From Flaveria trinervia (lineage: Eukaryota > Streptophyta > Magnoliopsida > Asterales > Asteraceae), in the NCBI GenBank assembly GCA_025506515.1, contig CM046451.1, positions 69,424,930-69,488,929 on the forward strand: 64,000 bases of DNA. Reading direction: 5' to 3'. A model generated the notes under the pieces. The model made no database searches. It was not told the origin of the DNA and saw nothing but the letters and a program-made list of their open reading frames with translations. Made by a program: the position numbers and the translations under genes. This document shows positions 11,773-24,933 of this stretch, in pieces; within the stretch, counting starts at the first letter, position 1, and the number at the start of each line of letters is the position of its first letter.

Positions 11773-12980
11773 ATGTCTAAGTCAAATATTCTCCCTTTTG
11801 ATGATGTGAATAAGGACGGACCTTCCAAGAAAAATAAAGGTAAGGAAAAAGCGAATGATAAGGGCCCTCATAAATTGGTTTCCACTCATTCCAAACATGA
11901 TTCAGAGAAAACTATTTCAGATTCAGAATTACAAAGAAGACAGTTAAGGAAAATGATTGCTGAAGAAATTGCATCCGTGTTTGTGAATTTTAAGAACAAC
12001 GAAGAATATTCTAGGAACACTAAAATAAGAAAATCTTATGCTCAACATGAGTCACGAGAAAAAGATCATCACAGTGACGATGAAGGAAGCACCACTAACA
12101 TTTTAAAACACAAGAATGTGGATAATAAATAGGAGAAACCTGAAGTGATTAATCTTGATGAAGAAGACAAGAATGGGTGTAGTTATAAAATCTTCAAGTC
12201 ATGTAAACCAGATGACTTTACCGGTGAAAAAGGTGCTACTGACGCTCTTAGATGGTTGGATGAGATAGAGTCGGTATTAAATATTTGTGACTGCAATGAA
12301 AAAGATAAGGTTCGATTTGTAGCACAATCATTTAAGAAAGAAGCTCACACTTGGTGGAAGAATATTATGCAAAACAAAGAAAAGAATGCAGTAAATAATA
12401 CGAAGTAGGAAGAATTTAAAAAGTTAGTCATTGGAAAATTTTGCCCAAGATATGAAGTGGAGAAGTTGGAGACAGAATTTCTTAAACCGAAAATGGTAGG
12501 AACAGGTCACCGGGAATATACCATGAGATTTAATGAACTATCAAGGCTAGTTCCTTATTAGGTTCAATCAGAATCTCAGCAAATAAATTGCTATATCTGG
12601 GGTTTAGTACCTCAAATCAGGGGAGCAATCAGAGGTGCAAAATCTAATACTTTAGAGTCAGCTATGGAATTGGTAGGTGAGCTAATAGAAGAATTAATTC
12701 GAGTTAAAGATTCAAAGGACTACAAGTCTAGTAGCTTTAAAAGAATGGGAATATAAAAGGGATGGAAAGAAATCTGGATTTAAACAACAGAAAAAGGATT
12801 CAATGATAATCGACCAAGATGCAGGAAATGTAACAAGCATCACTCAGGGGAATGTGGTTCCCAATCTTTTACAAATGCTCCAAGAAAGGTCATATTGCTA
12901 GAGATTCTACTGAATCTGTAACATGTTTTGAATGTGGTGACAAGGGACATGTTCGTCCTAATTGTCCGAAATTAAAACAA
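11773..12980 (+). pseudogene. gag: gag of gypsy A
   Basis: Structural polyprotein for the particle. ATG at 11773 follows a long T-tract. The N-terminal part is basic and charged. The capsid domain (12180-12720) has DDFTGEKGATDALRWLDEIE and QSFKKEAHTWWKNI, typical of plant retrotransposon Gag. CCHC zinc knuckles lie at 12870-12975: the second, CFECGDKGHVRPNC, is intact; the first, CSKKGHIARDS, has lost its last Cys. In-frame stops at about 12130, 12406 and 12558 and a frameshift before the knuckles break the gene. Confidence 0.88.
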
Positions 12981-13560
12981 GGAGCATCAAGATCCAAAGG
13001 TGGTGAGAAGCAAAAATGTAGTAACACTCGTGCTTTTGTTATGAATACTAAAGATGCTCAGGCAGCTGATGATGTCATTATTGGTACTTTTCTTGTTAAT
13101 AATATCTATGCTAGTATTTTATTTGATTCGGGTGCAAATAGAAGTTTCGTATCTACTAGTTTCACTCCTTATTTGAATAAAAATGTCCAAAAGTTAGAAA
13201 AAGATTTTGTAGTTGAAACTGCCAACGGTGAAGAGATTAAGATTCTTGATATAATAAAGGATAGCACTATTAGCTTAAGCAACAACCAATTCACAGTAGA
13301 ACTTTTACCTATGGAACTAGGTGGTTTTGATGTAGTTCTAGGAATGGACTGGTTGACTACTAACCGAGCTTGAATTATATGTGATAAAAAGATTGTAGAA
13401 CTTTACTCACCTGATGGCAAACAAATTACTATTCGAGGTGATCGTCCAAGGAGCTCTAGTAGTATAATTTCATTGCTTAAGGCTAATAAATGTTTGAGAA
13501 AAGGATGCATTGCATACATGGCCTACGTGATGATGGCGGAACAAGAAAGGAAAATGGAGA
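12981..13560 (+). pseudogene. pol: Aspartic protease region of gypsy A pol
   Basis: Frame 12852-13373 continues from the zinc knuckles into a retropepsin. It contains SILFDSGANRSFVS (catalytic DSG at about 13124-13135) and later ELGGFDVVLGMDWL, the usual flap-end motif of plant gypsy proteases. A stop after TNRA at 13371-13373 ends the frame just before the RT linker. The active-site residues look intact. Confidence 0.88.
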
Positions 13561-14973
13561 ATGTTCCAGTAGTTGCCAACTATCCAGAAGTATTTCCACA
13601 AGATTTTACCTGGTCTACCACCAGATCGACAAGTCAAATTTGGAATTGACTTGATGCCCGGAACCGCACCCATTGCTAAAGCACCATATCGTTTAGCTCC
13701 AACAGAAATGCAAGAATTGTGAGAACAATTACAAGAATTGTTAGATAAAGGATTTATACGCCCAAGCACATCACCTTGGGGGAGCTCTTGTCTTATTTGT
13801 GAAGAAGAAAGATGGGTCGATGCGAATGTGCATTGATTACAGAGATTTAAACAAAGTCACAACTAAGAATAAATACCCATTACCTCGAATTGATGACTTG
13901 TTCGATTAGCTTCAAGGCTCAAGTTATTTCTCTAAAATAGATCTTTGGTCAGGTTATCACCAATTAAAAGTCAGACAGAGTGACATACCTAAGACGAAAT
14001 TTAGAACTAGGTATGGACACTGCATTTCTCGTTATCCCATTTGGGCTAACGAAGGCGCCGACAGCTTTCATGGACTTGATGAATAGAATTTGCAAGCCGT
14101 ATTTAGATAAGTTTGTCATTGTCTTCATAGCTGACATACTTATTTATTCAAAGAACAAAGAAGATCATGAAGAACATCTTCAATCAATCTTGGAATTATT
14201 ATGAAAAGAAAAGCTTTATGCTAAATCTTTGAAGTGTGAATTTTGGATGAGAAAGGTCTAATTTCTTGGTCATGTAATCAATGAACGTGGTATTCAAGTC
14301 GATCCTACTAACGTTGAGGCGATCATGAAATGGGAAGTTTCGAAAACGCCCTGAAATTCGTAGCTTTTTGGGATTGGCAAGATACTACCGAAGATTTATT
14401 CAAGATTTCTCCAAAATTGTTATCCCTTTAACCAAATTAACTCAAAATCTGTGAAATTTGAGTGGGAGAAGGACAAGAGGATGCATTTAAGGTTCTAAAG
14501 AAAAGACACAGTAGTGCTCTAATCCTAACATTACCAAAGGGAATTAAGGATTTTGTGGTGTACTATGATGCCTCCCGTAATGGTCTTGGTTGTGTTTTGA
14601 TGCAGAAAGGTAAGGTAATTGCATATGCTTCAAGACAATTAAATGTACATGAGAAAAATTACACCACACACGATCTAGAACTTGGTGCAGTGATTTTTTC
14701 TTTAAAAATTGGAGGCATCACCTATATGGAACTAAGTGTATAATTTACACGGTCCATAAGAGCCTCCAACACATCTTCAACCAAAAGATGCTTAACATGA
14801 GACAACGAATATGGATGGAGCTTTTAAATGATTATGATTCTGAAATTCGATATCATCCTGGAAAGGAAAATGTTGTTGCAGATGCTTTAAGTCGAAAGGA
14901 GAGAGTAAAACCAATAAGAATTCGTGCTATGAGGTTAGACGTAAAAACAAGTTTACTTAACCAAATAAAATAA
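13561..14973 (+). pseudogene. pol: RT and RNase H of gypsy A, broken
   Basis: Reverse transcriptase homology begins near 13600 (LPPDRQVKFGIDL) and runs through several frames to 14270. Stops are visible (for example at 13720) and frameshifts occur near 13785 and 13980. The catalytic box reads FVIVFIADILIYS, so the first Asp of the usual FIDD pair is Ala. RNase H follows at 14462-14973 with YYDASRNGLGCVLMQ and ends YHPGKENVVADALSRKE. The multiple breaks and the lost Asp mean no active enzyme. Confidence 0.88.
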
Positions 14974-16382
14974 TCACAACAAGCTCTTCAAGATGATATG
15001 ATTAAAAAGGAAAGAATGATTGGAAGAGTAAAACTATTACCAACCGGGAGTGATGGGATCTTAAGACTTAACGATAGGATGTGGATTCCGAATCATGGAG
15101 GATTACAAGATTTAGTCTTGAGTGAAGCTCATAAGTCTAAATATTCAGTGCATCCAGGAAATGATAAAATGTGTAGAAATTTAAAAAGTTATCTTTGGTG
15201 GCCAGGAATGAAAAGATCAATTGCACAATATATAGAGAAGTGCTTAACTTGCTCGTAAGTTAAGGCTGAACATCAAAAACCCTCTGGAAGTTTGTAACAA
15301 CTTGAAATTCCTATTGGGAAGTGGAATAAGATTACAATGGATTTTATAACAAAACTTCCACGTACAAGATGAGGGTGTGATACAATCTGGGTTATAGTTG
15401 ATAGATTGACAAAATCAGCTCATTTTCTTCCAATACGGGAAGATTTCAAAATGGAAAGATTAGCTAAAATCTATGTCAATGAAATTGTGTCAAAACATGG
15501 AGTGCCAATCTCTATTGTTTTTGATAGAGACAGTCATTTCACGTCTAGATTTTGGCAAAGTTTTCAACGTGAGATGGGAACTCGAGTAAACCTTAGTACG
15601 ACTTATCATTCACAAACTGATGGACAAAGTGATCAAACGATTCAAACATTAGAAGATATGTTAAGAGCTTATGTGATGGACTTTGGTGGTAATGGGATGA
15701 ACATTTACCTTTAATTGAATTCTCATACAATAATAATTATCACACAAGTATAAAAGCCGCACCTTATGAAGCACTCTACGGGAGGAAATATAGAACTCTA
15801 GTGTGTTGGACTGAAGTTGGTGAAAGTCAGCTATCAGGTCCTGAAATCATTCAGGAGACAACTGATAAGATAATACAGATTAAAGAAAGATTAAAGGTTG
15901 CACAAGATCGACAGAAAAGCTATGCTGATCGAAGAAGGAAACCTTTGGAATTCCAAGTGGCAGATAAAGTCATGCTTAAAGTATCGCCTTGGAAAGGCAT
16001 CATTCGTTTTGGTAAAAAGGGTAAATTGAGTCCTCGTTATATTGGACCATTTGAAATAACTGCTAGAATTGGAGCAGTGGCTTATCGTTTAAAGTTGCCT
16101 CATGAGCTAAGTAAGATTCATGACACATTTCATGTGTCAAATTTTAGAAAGTGTTTGCCTGACGAGTCACTTGTCATACCATTAAAAGATATTCGAGTGA
16201 ATGACAAATTGAATTTTGTTGAAGAACCCTCGGTGATAGTCGACAAAGAAGTTAGAAAACTAAGAAAGAATAAAATACCTTTAGTAAAAGTAAAGTGGAA
16301 TTCTTGTCAAGGACCAGAGACACCATGGGAACGAGAAGATGAAATCAAGGAACAGTATCCTCATTTGTTTAGTCAACACTAA
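14974..16382 (+). pseudogene. pol: Integrase and chromodomain of gypsy A
   Basis: The zinc-binding part is at 15110-15258 (HKSKYSVHPGNDKM, CLTC). The catalytic core runs 15300-15714 with VDRLTKSAHFLPI, DRDSHFTSRFW and TYHSQTDGQSDQT. In the last motif the usual catalytic Glu is Asp. The 15801-16382 frame has SPRYIGPFEI and HVSNFRKCLPDESLVI. It ends with PLVKVKWNSCQGPETPWER, a chromodomain-type tail that in chromoviruses steers insertion to marked chromatin. Stops at about 15256, 15295 and 15713 break the gene, and the last frame is intact. Confidence 0.9.
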
Positions 16383-16406
16383 ATTTCGAGGATGAAATTT
16401 TGTTTA

Positions 16407-16419
16407 ATGGGGGTAGATT
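16407..16419 (+). other. Polypurine tract of gypsy A
   Basis: aatgggggtagat lies directly before the 3' LTR and would prime plus-strand synthesis. Confidence 0.9.
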
Positions 16420-17239
16420 TGTAATACCCAAAAGTTAGACGCTAAAATAATAAAAATGCATGTTGAGGGGTTATTTTTGTCAAATCATATAACTTCATCC
16501 TCCAGCAGATAAAACTAGGGTTCAACGTTTCTAAATCATCGACACTTCTTCCCATCTGTTAGCCACGTTTCAAGCCTATGAGAAACACTTGAGAACTCTT
16601 CAATCCAGCTGTTAACCATCGTTCTCTTCTTATAAACAACACCAGCAATCATTTTAATCCTCAATTGAAGCTCTTTTGGTCTAAACAAAGATAAGAACAT
16701 GAAGAATTGCGAATTTGAGGGCTGAAGGAAGCTGATGGAATGATTCAAACCTATGGTGTTGGTGGTTTGACAACTTAGATAAGTAGTAAACACTAAAGAA
16801 TCAATAATTATCTTCAAGTGTTCATCTTTGAATCACTGATTTTGGATGTGTACATCCATCAAGCATAAAGGAATAGAGATTTTTATCTCATCTTCTTCAG
16901 TGATTGGAGAAAGTTAAGGAACAGAGCATTTTATAAATCATCATCATTATCTATTAAGGCTAAATCTAAGGAGATTAAAGTAAGGCTACAATTTGGATCA
17001 TTCAAGGAGTTAGCTAGGTAAGTATCTGATCCAAATACTTATGGTTATTATTAGTTTCAAGGAATATAAATATATATTTATAGATTACTAGTTCATTAGA
17101 CAAATTCATAAGAAGATAATTATAAAATTTATTGTTGTTTTGAGATATCAAATGGATATTGTCTTGATCAGAAGGTTAAGGTTTGGATAAATATAACAAA
17201 GTTTATGAACTCTCAACTTTTATTTATAAAGTAATTTTG

Positions 17240-17308
<69 letters not shown>

Positions 17309-18149
17309 TTAACTAGTACCATAAGTTTATTTTTATTGAATGTAATAAAAAAATCAAGTTAATAGGTCATTAGAATCAAAGGATACAAATATAATTGTTT
17401 TATTATAGGTTGATCAGTTAGTCGTCTTTTACTTGAGGAGCAAAGAATCAAGTACTCGTCTTAGTACAGGTGAGTTTTCATAATTTAAATTTCCTTTTTA
17501 CTTGTTTTTGGAGCTGAAGACATGTTAGTGATGATTACTGTATTAAAAATGATTTTTAAGGAGTATTATTCTTATCAATTGTATGTGGACAAATCACTAA
17601 GCTTGAATTGCTCGGGAGATATATAGATATAGATGGTACGTATTATATTTGGCTGCATTGAAGCATTCGATGTGCTTCTTCGTGAACTCTCACTTGAATG
17701 TGTTATATATGTTAATGAAGGTTCTCGTGGTAGTAAAACCATTGAACCATATTTGATTTGTGTACAACTTATTTGATTAATACACCGTGTGAAGATTTTT
17801 GTGTCTACATCATGGACTCGCCGGCTTTATGCTGACGTATATTTTTAACATGTATTTCAGGAAACTCGTAGATGCCCTACTCTCTAAATTACTTGGTGGT
17901 AGTAGAGTAACATGTGAAGAATTTTGAAGTCTTTGATGATCCTAATATTTTGCGGAGGTTTGAAGGTGTTTTAGAAGACTTATTATGAAGATTAAATTTT
18001 AGCTTATCTCATAGTTTACTTTTGTACCTAGTAAAACTTAGTGTTACACTAAATTGTAAAATTAGATTCAATTATAAATATATGTAAGCTTTCCGCTGTA
18101 AGACTATGCCAATCAATCACCTCAGGCCCTGTTTTGATGGTGTGTGACA
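16420..18149 (+). repeat. 3' LTR of gypsy A (1730 bp)
   Basis: Starts tgtaataccc and ends gtgtgaca. It has only a short TA repeat (17245-17303) and no mitochondrial insert, so it shows the original LTR structure. Confidence 0.95.
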
Positions 18150-18154
18150 ACTTC
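18150..18154. other. Target site duplication of gypsy A, right copy
   Basis: acttc, identical to 7979-7983. Confidence 0.95.
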
Positions 18155-19016
18155 TGATTGTTTTGATCTTAAGATCAAGTTGATTTTAAATTTTTGTGAT
18201 AAAGTTTTGTATTATTTGGGATGCCTCATTTTATGAAGTAAGAAGAAAACCTATGAATATCATGAAAAGTCATTAATGATCACCAAACAATAGTGTTTCT
18301 TTCTAATGCTCATTACATTAGTTGGTCCAAACAGATCCATGTGAAGTAACTTCAATGGAGTATTGTTTGTGTTTGGATTTATGAGAAGATTTATGTTGTT
18401 TTCCTTTAAGGCACACTGAACAGTGATCAACAAAGTGAAATTCTTTTTATGGAATACCAATAACATAGTTTCCTTTGACCAATCTGTTTATGTTATTAAA
18501 GTTTATGTGCCCCAAACGTCTGTGCCAAAGCTAGGACTCATCAAATGACGCTTTTGACAAAAGGCATGTTTCTTCAATTGGTGTTGTAGAATTCAGGTTT
18601 AAGTCATAGGTGTTATTCTTACTTGGAGTCTTTAGGACAACCCATTCTTTAGAGATCTAAAATCCCGTTTCAAAATATAGCAATGAGTGTCGGTAAAGTG
18701 AGTTGAATATTCTTGTCGCAGATCTGAGACACGCTTAGAAGATTGAAGTTCAGTTCTTCATAGTAGTTCACTCTATCAAAGCTCAGCATCCCATTTGTCA
18801 CAGATCCTTCACCTGTAATTCTTCCTCCTTGTGAATCTCCTCCAAATGCCACAGTAGTTCCATGTATTTGCTTGAAGTCATGAAGGAGGGATTGATCTCC
18901 AGTCATGTGTAGGGAACATCCACTATCCACGTACCATAGGTTGTTGGACCTATATGGATGACCCTGCAAGCACAAAAGAACTAATTAGAATGTGGAACCC
19001 GAGGCATGATGGTGTT
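18155..19016 (-). pseudogene. pol: Copia K protease and integrase N-terminal part
   Basis: Minus-strand middle part of K between insertions B and A. The protease active site is LWYVDSGCSLHMTGDQS (18975 downward), followed by NLLSVSQICDKN. The integrase zinc region has its His pair near 18530 (LGHIN). The core start is LLHMDLFGPTNVMSIRKK (18370-18300), with the first catalytic Asp. The frame is broken by stops and shifts, for example after NDFS at 18260. The sequence joins the K gag side across copia B (19017-39324) and the rest of pol across gypsy A. Confidence 0.9.
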
Positions 19017-19753
19017 TGTTGATACATATGTACCTAGTTTAGGAACTTAACGTAAAATGTCTATCATGTCTTACATATATGTAATTGAATGGGTATGGAT
19101 GAAATGCAATGTGTGATTGAGGCGTATAATGTTTAATATTTCATTGTTTATTGTGTAATAAGTATATTGAACTAACTATATAGGTTTTAGGTTATTATAC
19201 ATAGTTCTTAGTCACTAATGATTGACAAACATGTTCAAACTTAATTGTGTGGAATTCTCATATGAATGGACCATGCTAATGGACCATACGCATGAATACT
19301 TCATGCTAATGGACCAGTCGCATGATTAAACTAGGAGACTGGATCAGTCGCACGATTGAGACATAAGATTGACTCAGTCGCACGACTAGACCTTCAGTCG
19401 TGCGGATGGATCCCTCACATGGTTGAGTCGCACAGCTGAACCATGCTAATGGTTCAGTCATACGAATGGAAAACCCTAACCTATAAATACCACCTAATTC
19501 TTGGAAAAACAAAACAATTCAAATACCTACGCAAATAATCGTACCATAACTGTCCAAAGACTCAAGAAAACCTGTTCCAAGTTCATAGATCACAGTTGAT
19601 CGTGTTCTAATAATTCGTAACGTTTCATTGATCATTAGATTGATCTGCACCGTGTTCTCCCTGATTGGATCACCAATCAAATAGGATTCCACACTATTTG
19701 AGTTGTTATACACGCAGAATCAGTTAGTACTCCGTACGTAAATGGTCCTACCA
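19017..19753 (+). repeat. 5' LTR of copia B (737 bp)
   Basis: Starts tgttgatacatatg and ends ggtcctacca. About 6% of positions differ from the 3' LTR over the first 115 bp by eye. U3 holds an array of tcgcacgac words (19310-19470). Confidence 0.95.
19482..19489 (+). promoter_or_regulatory. TATA box in 5' LTR of B
   Basis: tataaata, directly after the word array and the block ggttcagtcatacgaatg, then aaaaccctaacc. In the 3' LTR the matching bases read tgcaaata, so that copy has lost the box. Confidence 0.65.
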
Positions 19754-19755
19754 AG

Positions 19756-19775
19756 TGGTATCAGACCTTTGGCTC
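19756..19775 (+). other. Primer binding site of copia B
   Basis: tggtatcagacctttggctc follows the LTR by two bases. One base differs from the usual tggtatcagagc. Confidence 0.9.
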
Positions 19776-19993
19776 TTGATTTTGCGTGTGATTCAATTGT
19801 TTTGGTGTAAAAATCACGTGTTCTCATTCAAAAACACTATCTTTATGAGTAAAACAGTGTTTTCGATGTCTCCAGATCTAAAAGTTCACGTCTTTCGGCT
19901 TATTGCATATTATGGTTCGTGAAAAATCGTATTTTTGTGTCAAAGTACCAAAACCCTTGAATTTTCATACGGGCCTTTCCATTCGTATTACTT

Positions 19994-22557
19994 TTGGAAA
20001 ATAAGATTGGGAATCACAATAAGCCGCCTAAGCTTATCACGTTAGACAATTACCCACAATGGAAGCAAAGGTTCGAAATTTATCTTAATAGTGTTGATTC
20101 CAATCTGTGGGAATCAATGGAGACTGGTTATAGTATGCCAGTGGATGCTGATGGCGTCAAACTTACTCTGGGTGGCATGATTGATAGCCAGAAGGTGAAG
20201 TACAATGCTAAGAAAAAGGTGTATGCTCTGTTGACTCAGTCGATACCTAAGGATATATTCCACCAATTTTCTGAGAATAAAGAGGCAAAGAAATTATGGG
20301 AGGCTCTGGAAAAACGATACAACGGGAAAGCATCGCTAAAAGCTCTAAAGGCAAAGGCTTTGAAGAAGGAGTTCGCTAACATCTCATCGATGGGTAAGGA
20401 GAACTTGGATGATGTCATAGACCGATTCTACCATTTAATGAGTGAGTTGCACACTCATGGGGTTACAACGTCAATGGAAGATAAGGTATCAAGCTTTGTT
20501 GATGGTCTGCCAGAGAAATGGGACTCGTTTGTGTCTAATTTGAGACAGAACAATTTACTGGCAAAATTAGACATAAACGACTTCATCCTGAAACTAAGGG
20601 AGGAGGAACAGAGGATGAAGTACAGGTCTCAGAAAGGATCTTACGATCAAAACCCGTCTCTGTATAATTCAGATTCCACCTCAAAAAGCTCAAGAGCACC
20701 ACTTCAAACTGCATTTGTGTCAAGTTCAGCAGCTCCTCCCCAAGCCACTACATCAGGATGTGACACGTTAGGGTCATCTTGCACCCAATATATAGCACCT
20801 GAAGCAAATACTACGAAATTGAAGACCAAGAATCTCGGTAATATTACTGTAGAGGTGGCAAAGGAGCATATGGACCTCTTAGCTGCGGTTGTTCATTCTT
20901 ATGATGGTCTAGTTGCAGGAAAGATCGGAAATTGCCATCTGGCTGATGAGGATTACGAGCAGGTGGACAAGAATGAATTAGAAAGAATGGACATTATATG
21001 GGCATTGGCAAGTGTTATTCGAAGAGCCATGAAGTTTGTGAAGAAGACTGGACAGAACTTGATAGCCAGAAAAGATGCAACTTTTGGTTTCAACAAAAAC
21101 CAAAGTTACCTGTTTTAATTGTGGTGAAAAGGAGCACTTCAAACGTGAATGTGTAAAGCCCAAGAAGACAAGTAACGGAAATCCTTTTCATCATTCAACC
21201 GTAAAGACAAACCCACAAGTGAAGCTGCTTCATCAAGCAAAGATACTAAAGCCTTGACTGCACAAGACGACGAAGGGCAAGATTGGACTTTTGTTTTGTA
21301 TCTCCAGGAGTATCCAACATTGTGAGTGTGGAGGGTTTGGATGACGATTCTGCAAGCGAAGGTGAAATAATAGTGGAAATCGTGATGTTGAATAATGAAG
21401 AAACTACAAATGTTGTTGATCACCTGAATGAAGAAGGTCTCAGAACAAAATGTTCAGAATCACCAGCACCCTGAACAGTCAAAATTTGTGTTGATGGCTG
21501 ATTCAACCGAACCTTCTCAGGTAAGTACCAAAGACCAACTTTTTGATAATCATACATGTAATGAATGTAATAAATTTAGAGAAAGCATAGATTCAAAATT
21601 TGTTAGGTTATGATATCACAATAATAGCTTAGTAAATGACTTACAACTATGCACAGAAGCCAACCGGATTTTAAAACAAAATGAGCACAGTTATAAAGAG
21701 AAAATAGAACTGTTAAATAAACAACTAAGGGAAACTAAATTTGTTGATTTTAACCAAGAATATGACATAAAGTTCTATTTAAACTCCCTAGAAGAAACTA
21801 AGAAAGAAAAAGCAGTTTTGGAAGTCGAAGTAAATTCATTAAGACAAAAATGCACAGTTGGACCAGTTCTTCTCACATAGTCCAGCACATAGTGAAAGAA
21901 CACAACAACAGGGAGGGTTGGGTTACAAAGTGGTTCCACACCACATGAGACCTTGTTGAATGCTAAATGAAGACCTATAAATAATAATCCAATCAAGGAT
22001 CATGTGGTGTGCACTCCTCTAGTTAGTGATCCAGATTCCACGAGTAAATCGGTGGAATCTGCCACTAAACAGAAGGAGGCCACTTTAAAATCTAAAGGTA
22101 AGATGCCTATTGTTAATTTGGATGAGCAATTTGAAAAGGTTAAGGTGAAGTCAGGTTCTAGCATGTCTAATTCTAAACCCAAAAAGACCAAACAAGTTAA
22201 CCAACCTCGTGCACCATGTCGTAGTCCAAATAAATAATAGGATACAGATGTTAAAAATGTTCAAACTATGAACCTTGTTCAAGAAGCTAAAACATCTAAA
22301 AAAGAAGTGTCAAAACCCAAACAAACAAAAGTTACACATGTGTCATACACTTCCCCATAGAAACCGTTCCACCAACATCTTAAAAGTAGATCATGCTATA
22401 ATTGTGGAAAGTATAGACACATTGCTTCTAACTGTCCTTATTATCAAACACCAAGAAAGAAAATTGAACTTCATGATCCTAAACCAAGGTCTTCTAAAAG
22501 GAATTCATCACTCCACCAAAAAGGTTTAGTGAACATAAAGTTCAAACTGTAAGCCAG
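19994..22557 (+). pseudogene. gag: gag of copia B
   Basis: Copia Gag: KPPKLITLDNYPQWKQRF, GYSMPV, KKLWEALEKRYNGKAS and DVIDRFYHLMSELH give a UBN2-type capsid. The open frame 19994-21118 begins at a TTG and has no ATG until about 20115, so the normal start seen in family member E is lost. A frameshift follows. The first zinc knuckle CFNCGEKEHFKREC is at 21111-21152 in another frame. A charged, partly coiled-coil region covers 21490-22240, and a second knuckle CYNCGKYRHIASNC is at about 22397. Several stops and shifts separate these parts. Confidence 0.9.
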
Positions 22558-23069
22558 TTGTCTGTTTATCACAAACAGGCCTTACACAAAACTTGCCTAT
22601 GGAAAGAAAAATCAAGTACAGTGTCTGATAATGAGAAGAAGAAGATTGTTGATAGCGGAGCATCAAGGCATATGACTAGAAATCTATCTCTCATGTCAAA
22701 TGTCGAACAAATTAAAGGAGGACACGTTTCGTTTGCTGGAAATAAAGGAGGTTATATCACTGCACAAGGGGAAGTGGGAAACCAAAAAATGAGGTTTGAT
22801 AAGGTAAACTATGTTCAACAACTTCAAAATAATTTACTTTCTGTTTCCCAAATATGTGACAAAGAGTTCAAGGTTGTATTTGACAACAAGAAGTGCTATG
22901 TTCTAAAAAAGGACTATGTCATTCTAGAGGACCAAGTCTTAATATCAGCTTCAAGATATATATTGATTTGTATGTCTTGGACCTATCAAAGGCCTCCACA
23001 ACCGATCATCAAGTACAATGCTTCTTGTCAAAGGCAACAGAGAAAGACTCTATATCCTGGCATAGTAGA
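22558..23069 (+). pseudogene. pol: Copia B protease and integrase start
   Basis: The open frame contains KKKIVDSGASRHMTRN, the copia protease active site (DSG at about 22650), then NLLSVSQICDKEFKVVF. At 23050-23069 it reaches the integrase His region and is cut by gypsy C. The reading resumes at 29690. The piece ends in the shared target duplication gtaga (23065-23069). Confidence 0.9.
23065..23069. other. Target site duplication of gypsy C, left copy
   Basis: gtaga; the right copy at 29685-29689 is ggaga, one mismatch. Using one copy restores the integrase His-region reading of copia B. Confidence 0.85.
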
Positions 23070-24933
23070 TCTAAGGCCCCATCCCGGGCACCTCACAGTT
23101 GGTCATTTTTCACACATAAAACATTATAAAATGTATATTATTTTGCAGTGGAATTTAAAACTTTCATTAATAACTAAAAACATGTCGTTTCATTCATTTA
23201 CAAGATTCGTTTTCATCTCAAAATACAATGACATATCAAAATACGGATGCCAGCCTCAAAATGCTCCCAGTAGCTTATACATCCATGCCTACAACTCCTC
23301 AGCATCAACAAAATACATGCAAACTATCATGCATACAAAAGTCAGCGACGCTGAGTGAGTTCTAGTTTTTATAATAAAATACTTCATTTCCTTTAAAAAC
23401 TATCTTTACATTCATTCGTGATCACACATATACCTACACTCAATCTAAGTTCTTTATTCGTTTCGTCAGTTTTCATACATCATACATTCATACTGATAAT
23501 AATTATTATTATTTTCTTCATCAAATTCATTCATTCATTCGTTTCTCCGTTCATTACTCTTCATTACTTGAATCTTGTCTCCTGCAATACCCCCAACTCA
23601 TGCTCGAAAGCTGATGCTGTGCCGGGGCCTGTACACAAACCCCCGACTCATGTCCGAATACTGACACAGTACCGGGGTACACGACATGGATCTCATCATC
23701 TGTCGCTTTCATGTTCACCATTTCTTATCTCATGTGTTCATTTCGTACTCTATCATTATCTTTCACTTGTTACATAATACTTTACATTCGTTAATTTATT
23801 CGTTCATACATCACACCATGAATGTATTATAAAACATAATACGTACGCTATGAAAACTTTTTGACGAAGAAAGATAACACATCACTCACACATATACACA
23901 TCATAATAAGTCATCACATCATAACAAGGCCTATCTCCCTATTTTACCCCTTAAATCCACTTAGAAAATCCTAAGTCCAAATTGGTCGCATGGGACATTT
24001 TAGGCGCATGAGCATAAAAATTCTAAGTGTAAAACAATCTGGGCGCATGGGCACTGTTTGGGCGTTTCTGCCCTATTCAGATGCTTTGCCACTATGCAGT
24101 CTCATGGCACCTGTTCAGGCGCATAAACACTTAGCCATTTTGATATTTGGGCGCATGGACACTATTTAGGCGCATGGCCAACACTTAGGCGCATGGGCCA
24201 CTGTTTAGGCGCATGGCCCACTCTTGGGCGCATGGCCAACACTTAGGCGCCTGGCCAACATGCTGGCTGCATGGGCCACTGTTTAGGTGCATCAGAACGT
24301 TCTGAAATGTTTTCTATCCTATTAACATCACCTGATGATCATTCTAGCACTACCCAACCATAGATCTATCATACCAGGGGCACCTAAACATGCAAATCAT
24401 CTACACTAGCCCATAATCATACTCTAAAACATGCATACATACATCATTTTCGAACATAAGGTTGTAAACACATGGTTACTTTCAAAATGTTTACTTAGTA
24501 TGCATAATAGCCCTGAAAGCGTTAAAAATCAGTGAAGAGGGGTTCTAGAAACTCACCTTGAAGTAGGTCTTCGTGCTAGTCACTTCTACTAGCAAATTAA
24601 ACTCCAAGTTCTTGAAAACAACTCTAAATCATCAAGAGTCTCTATCAAGAGGTTGTGAATTTGGTTTAAACCAAGCAAACATCAAGAAAACTTACCTTTT
24701 ACAGCTTCTTCTTCCTTTCTCTCTCTAAAAAGCAAGAGTTTCTTCTTCTTCTTCTTCCTCCGAAAGCAAAAGCCGTTTTCTGCTTTTGATATAGGCGACC
24801 ATACCCACTTATAATATAAAATATTAGACTTTTGTACTTTGTACACTTTATCCCCCTCCACTTTTGCACATTATATATTCTTTCTATTTACTTTTCTTTT
24901 CCTTTTCTTTAAATAAAAATTCGGGGTGTTACA
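23070..24933 (-). repeat. 3' LTR of gypsy C (1864 bp)
   Basis: On the minus strand it starts TGTAACACCCCG at 24933 and ends GGGGCCTTAGA at 23070, where TTACA would be usual. It holds one copy of the tandem unit (about 23580-23700) and a short gcgcatgg word array. Confidence 0.92.

Noticed and set aside
19012..19016. Clean target duplication for copia B
   Set aside because: gtgtt and atctt agree at only three of five bases. I report the element but not a duplication.
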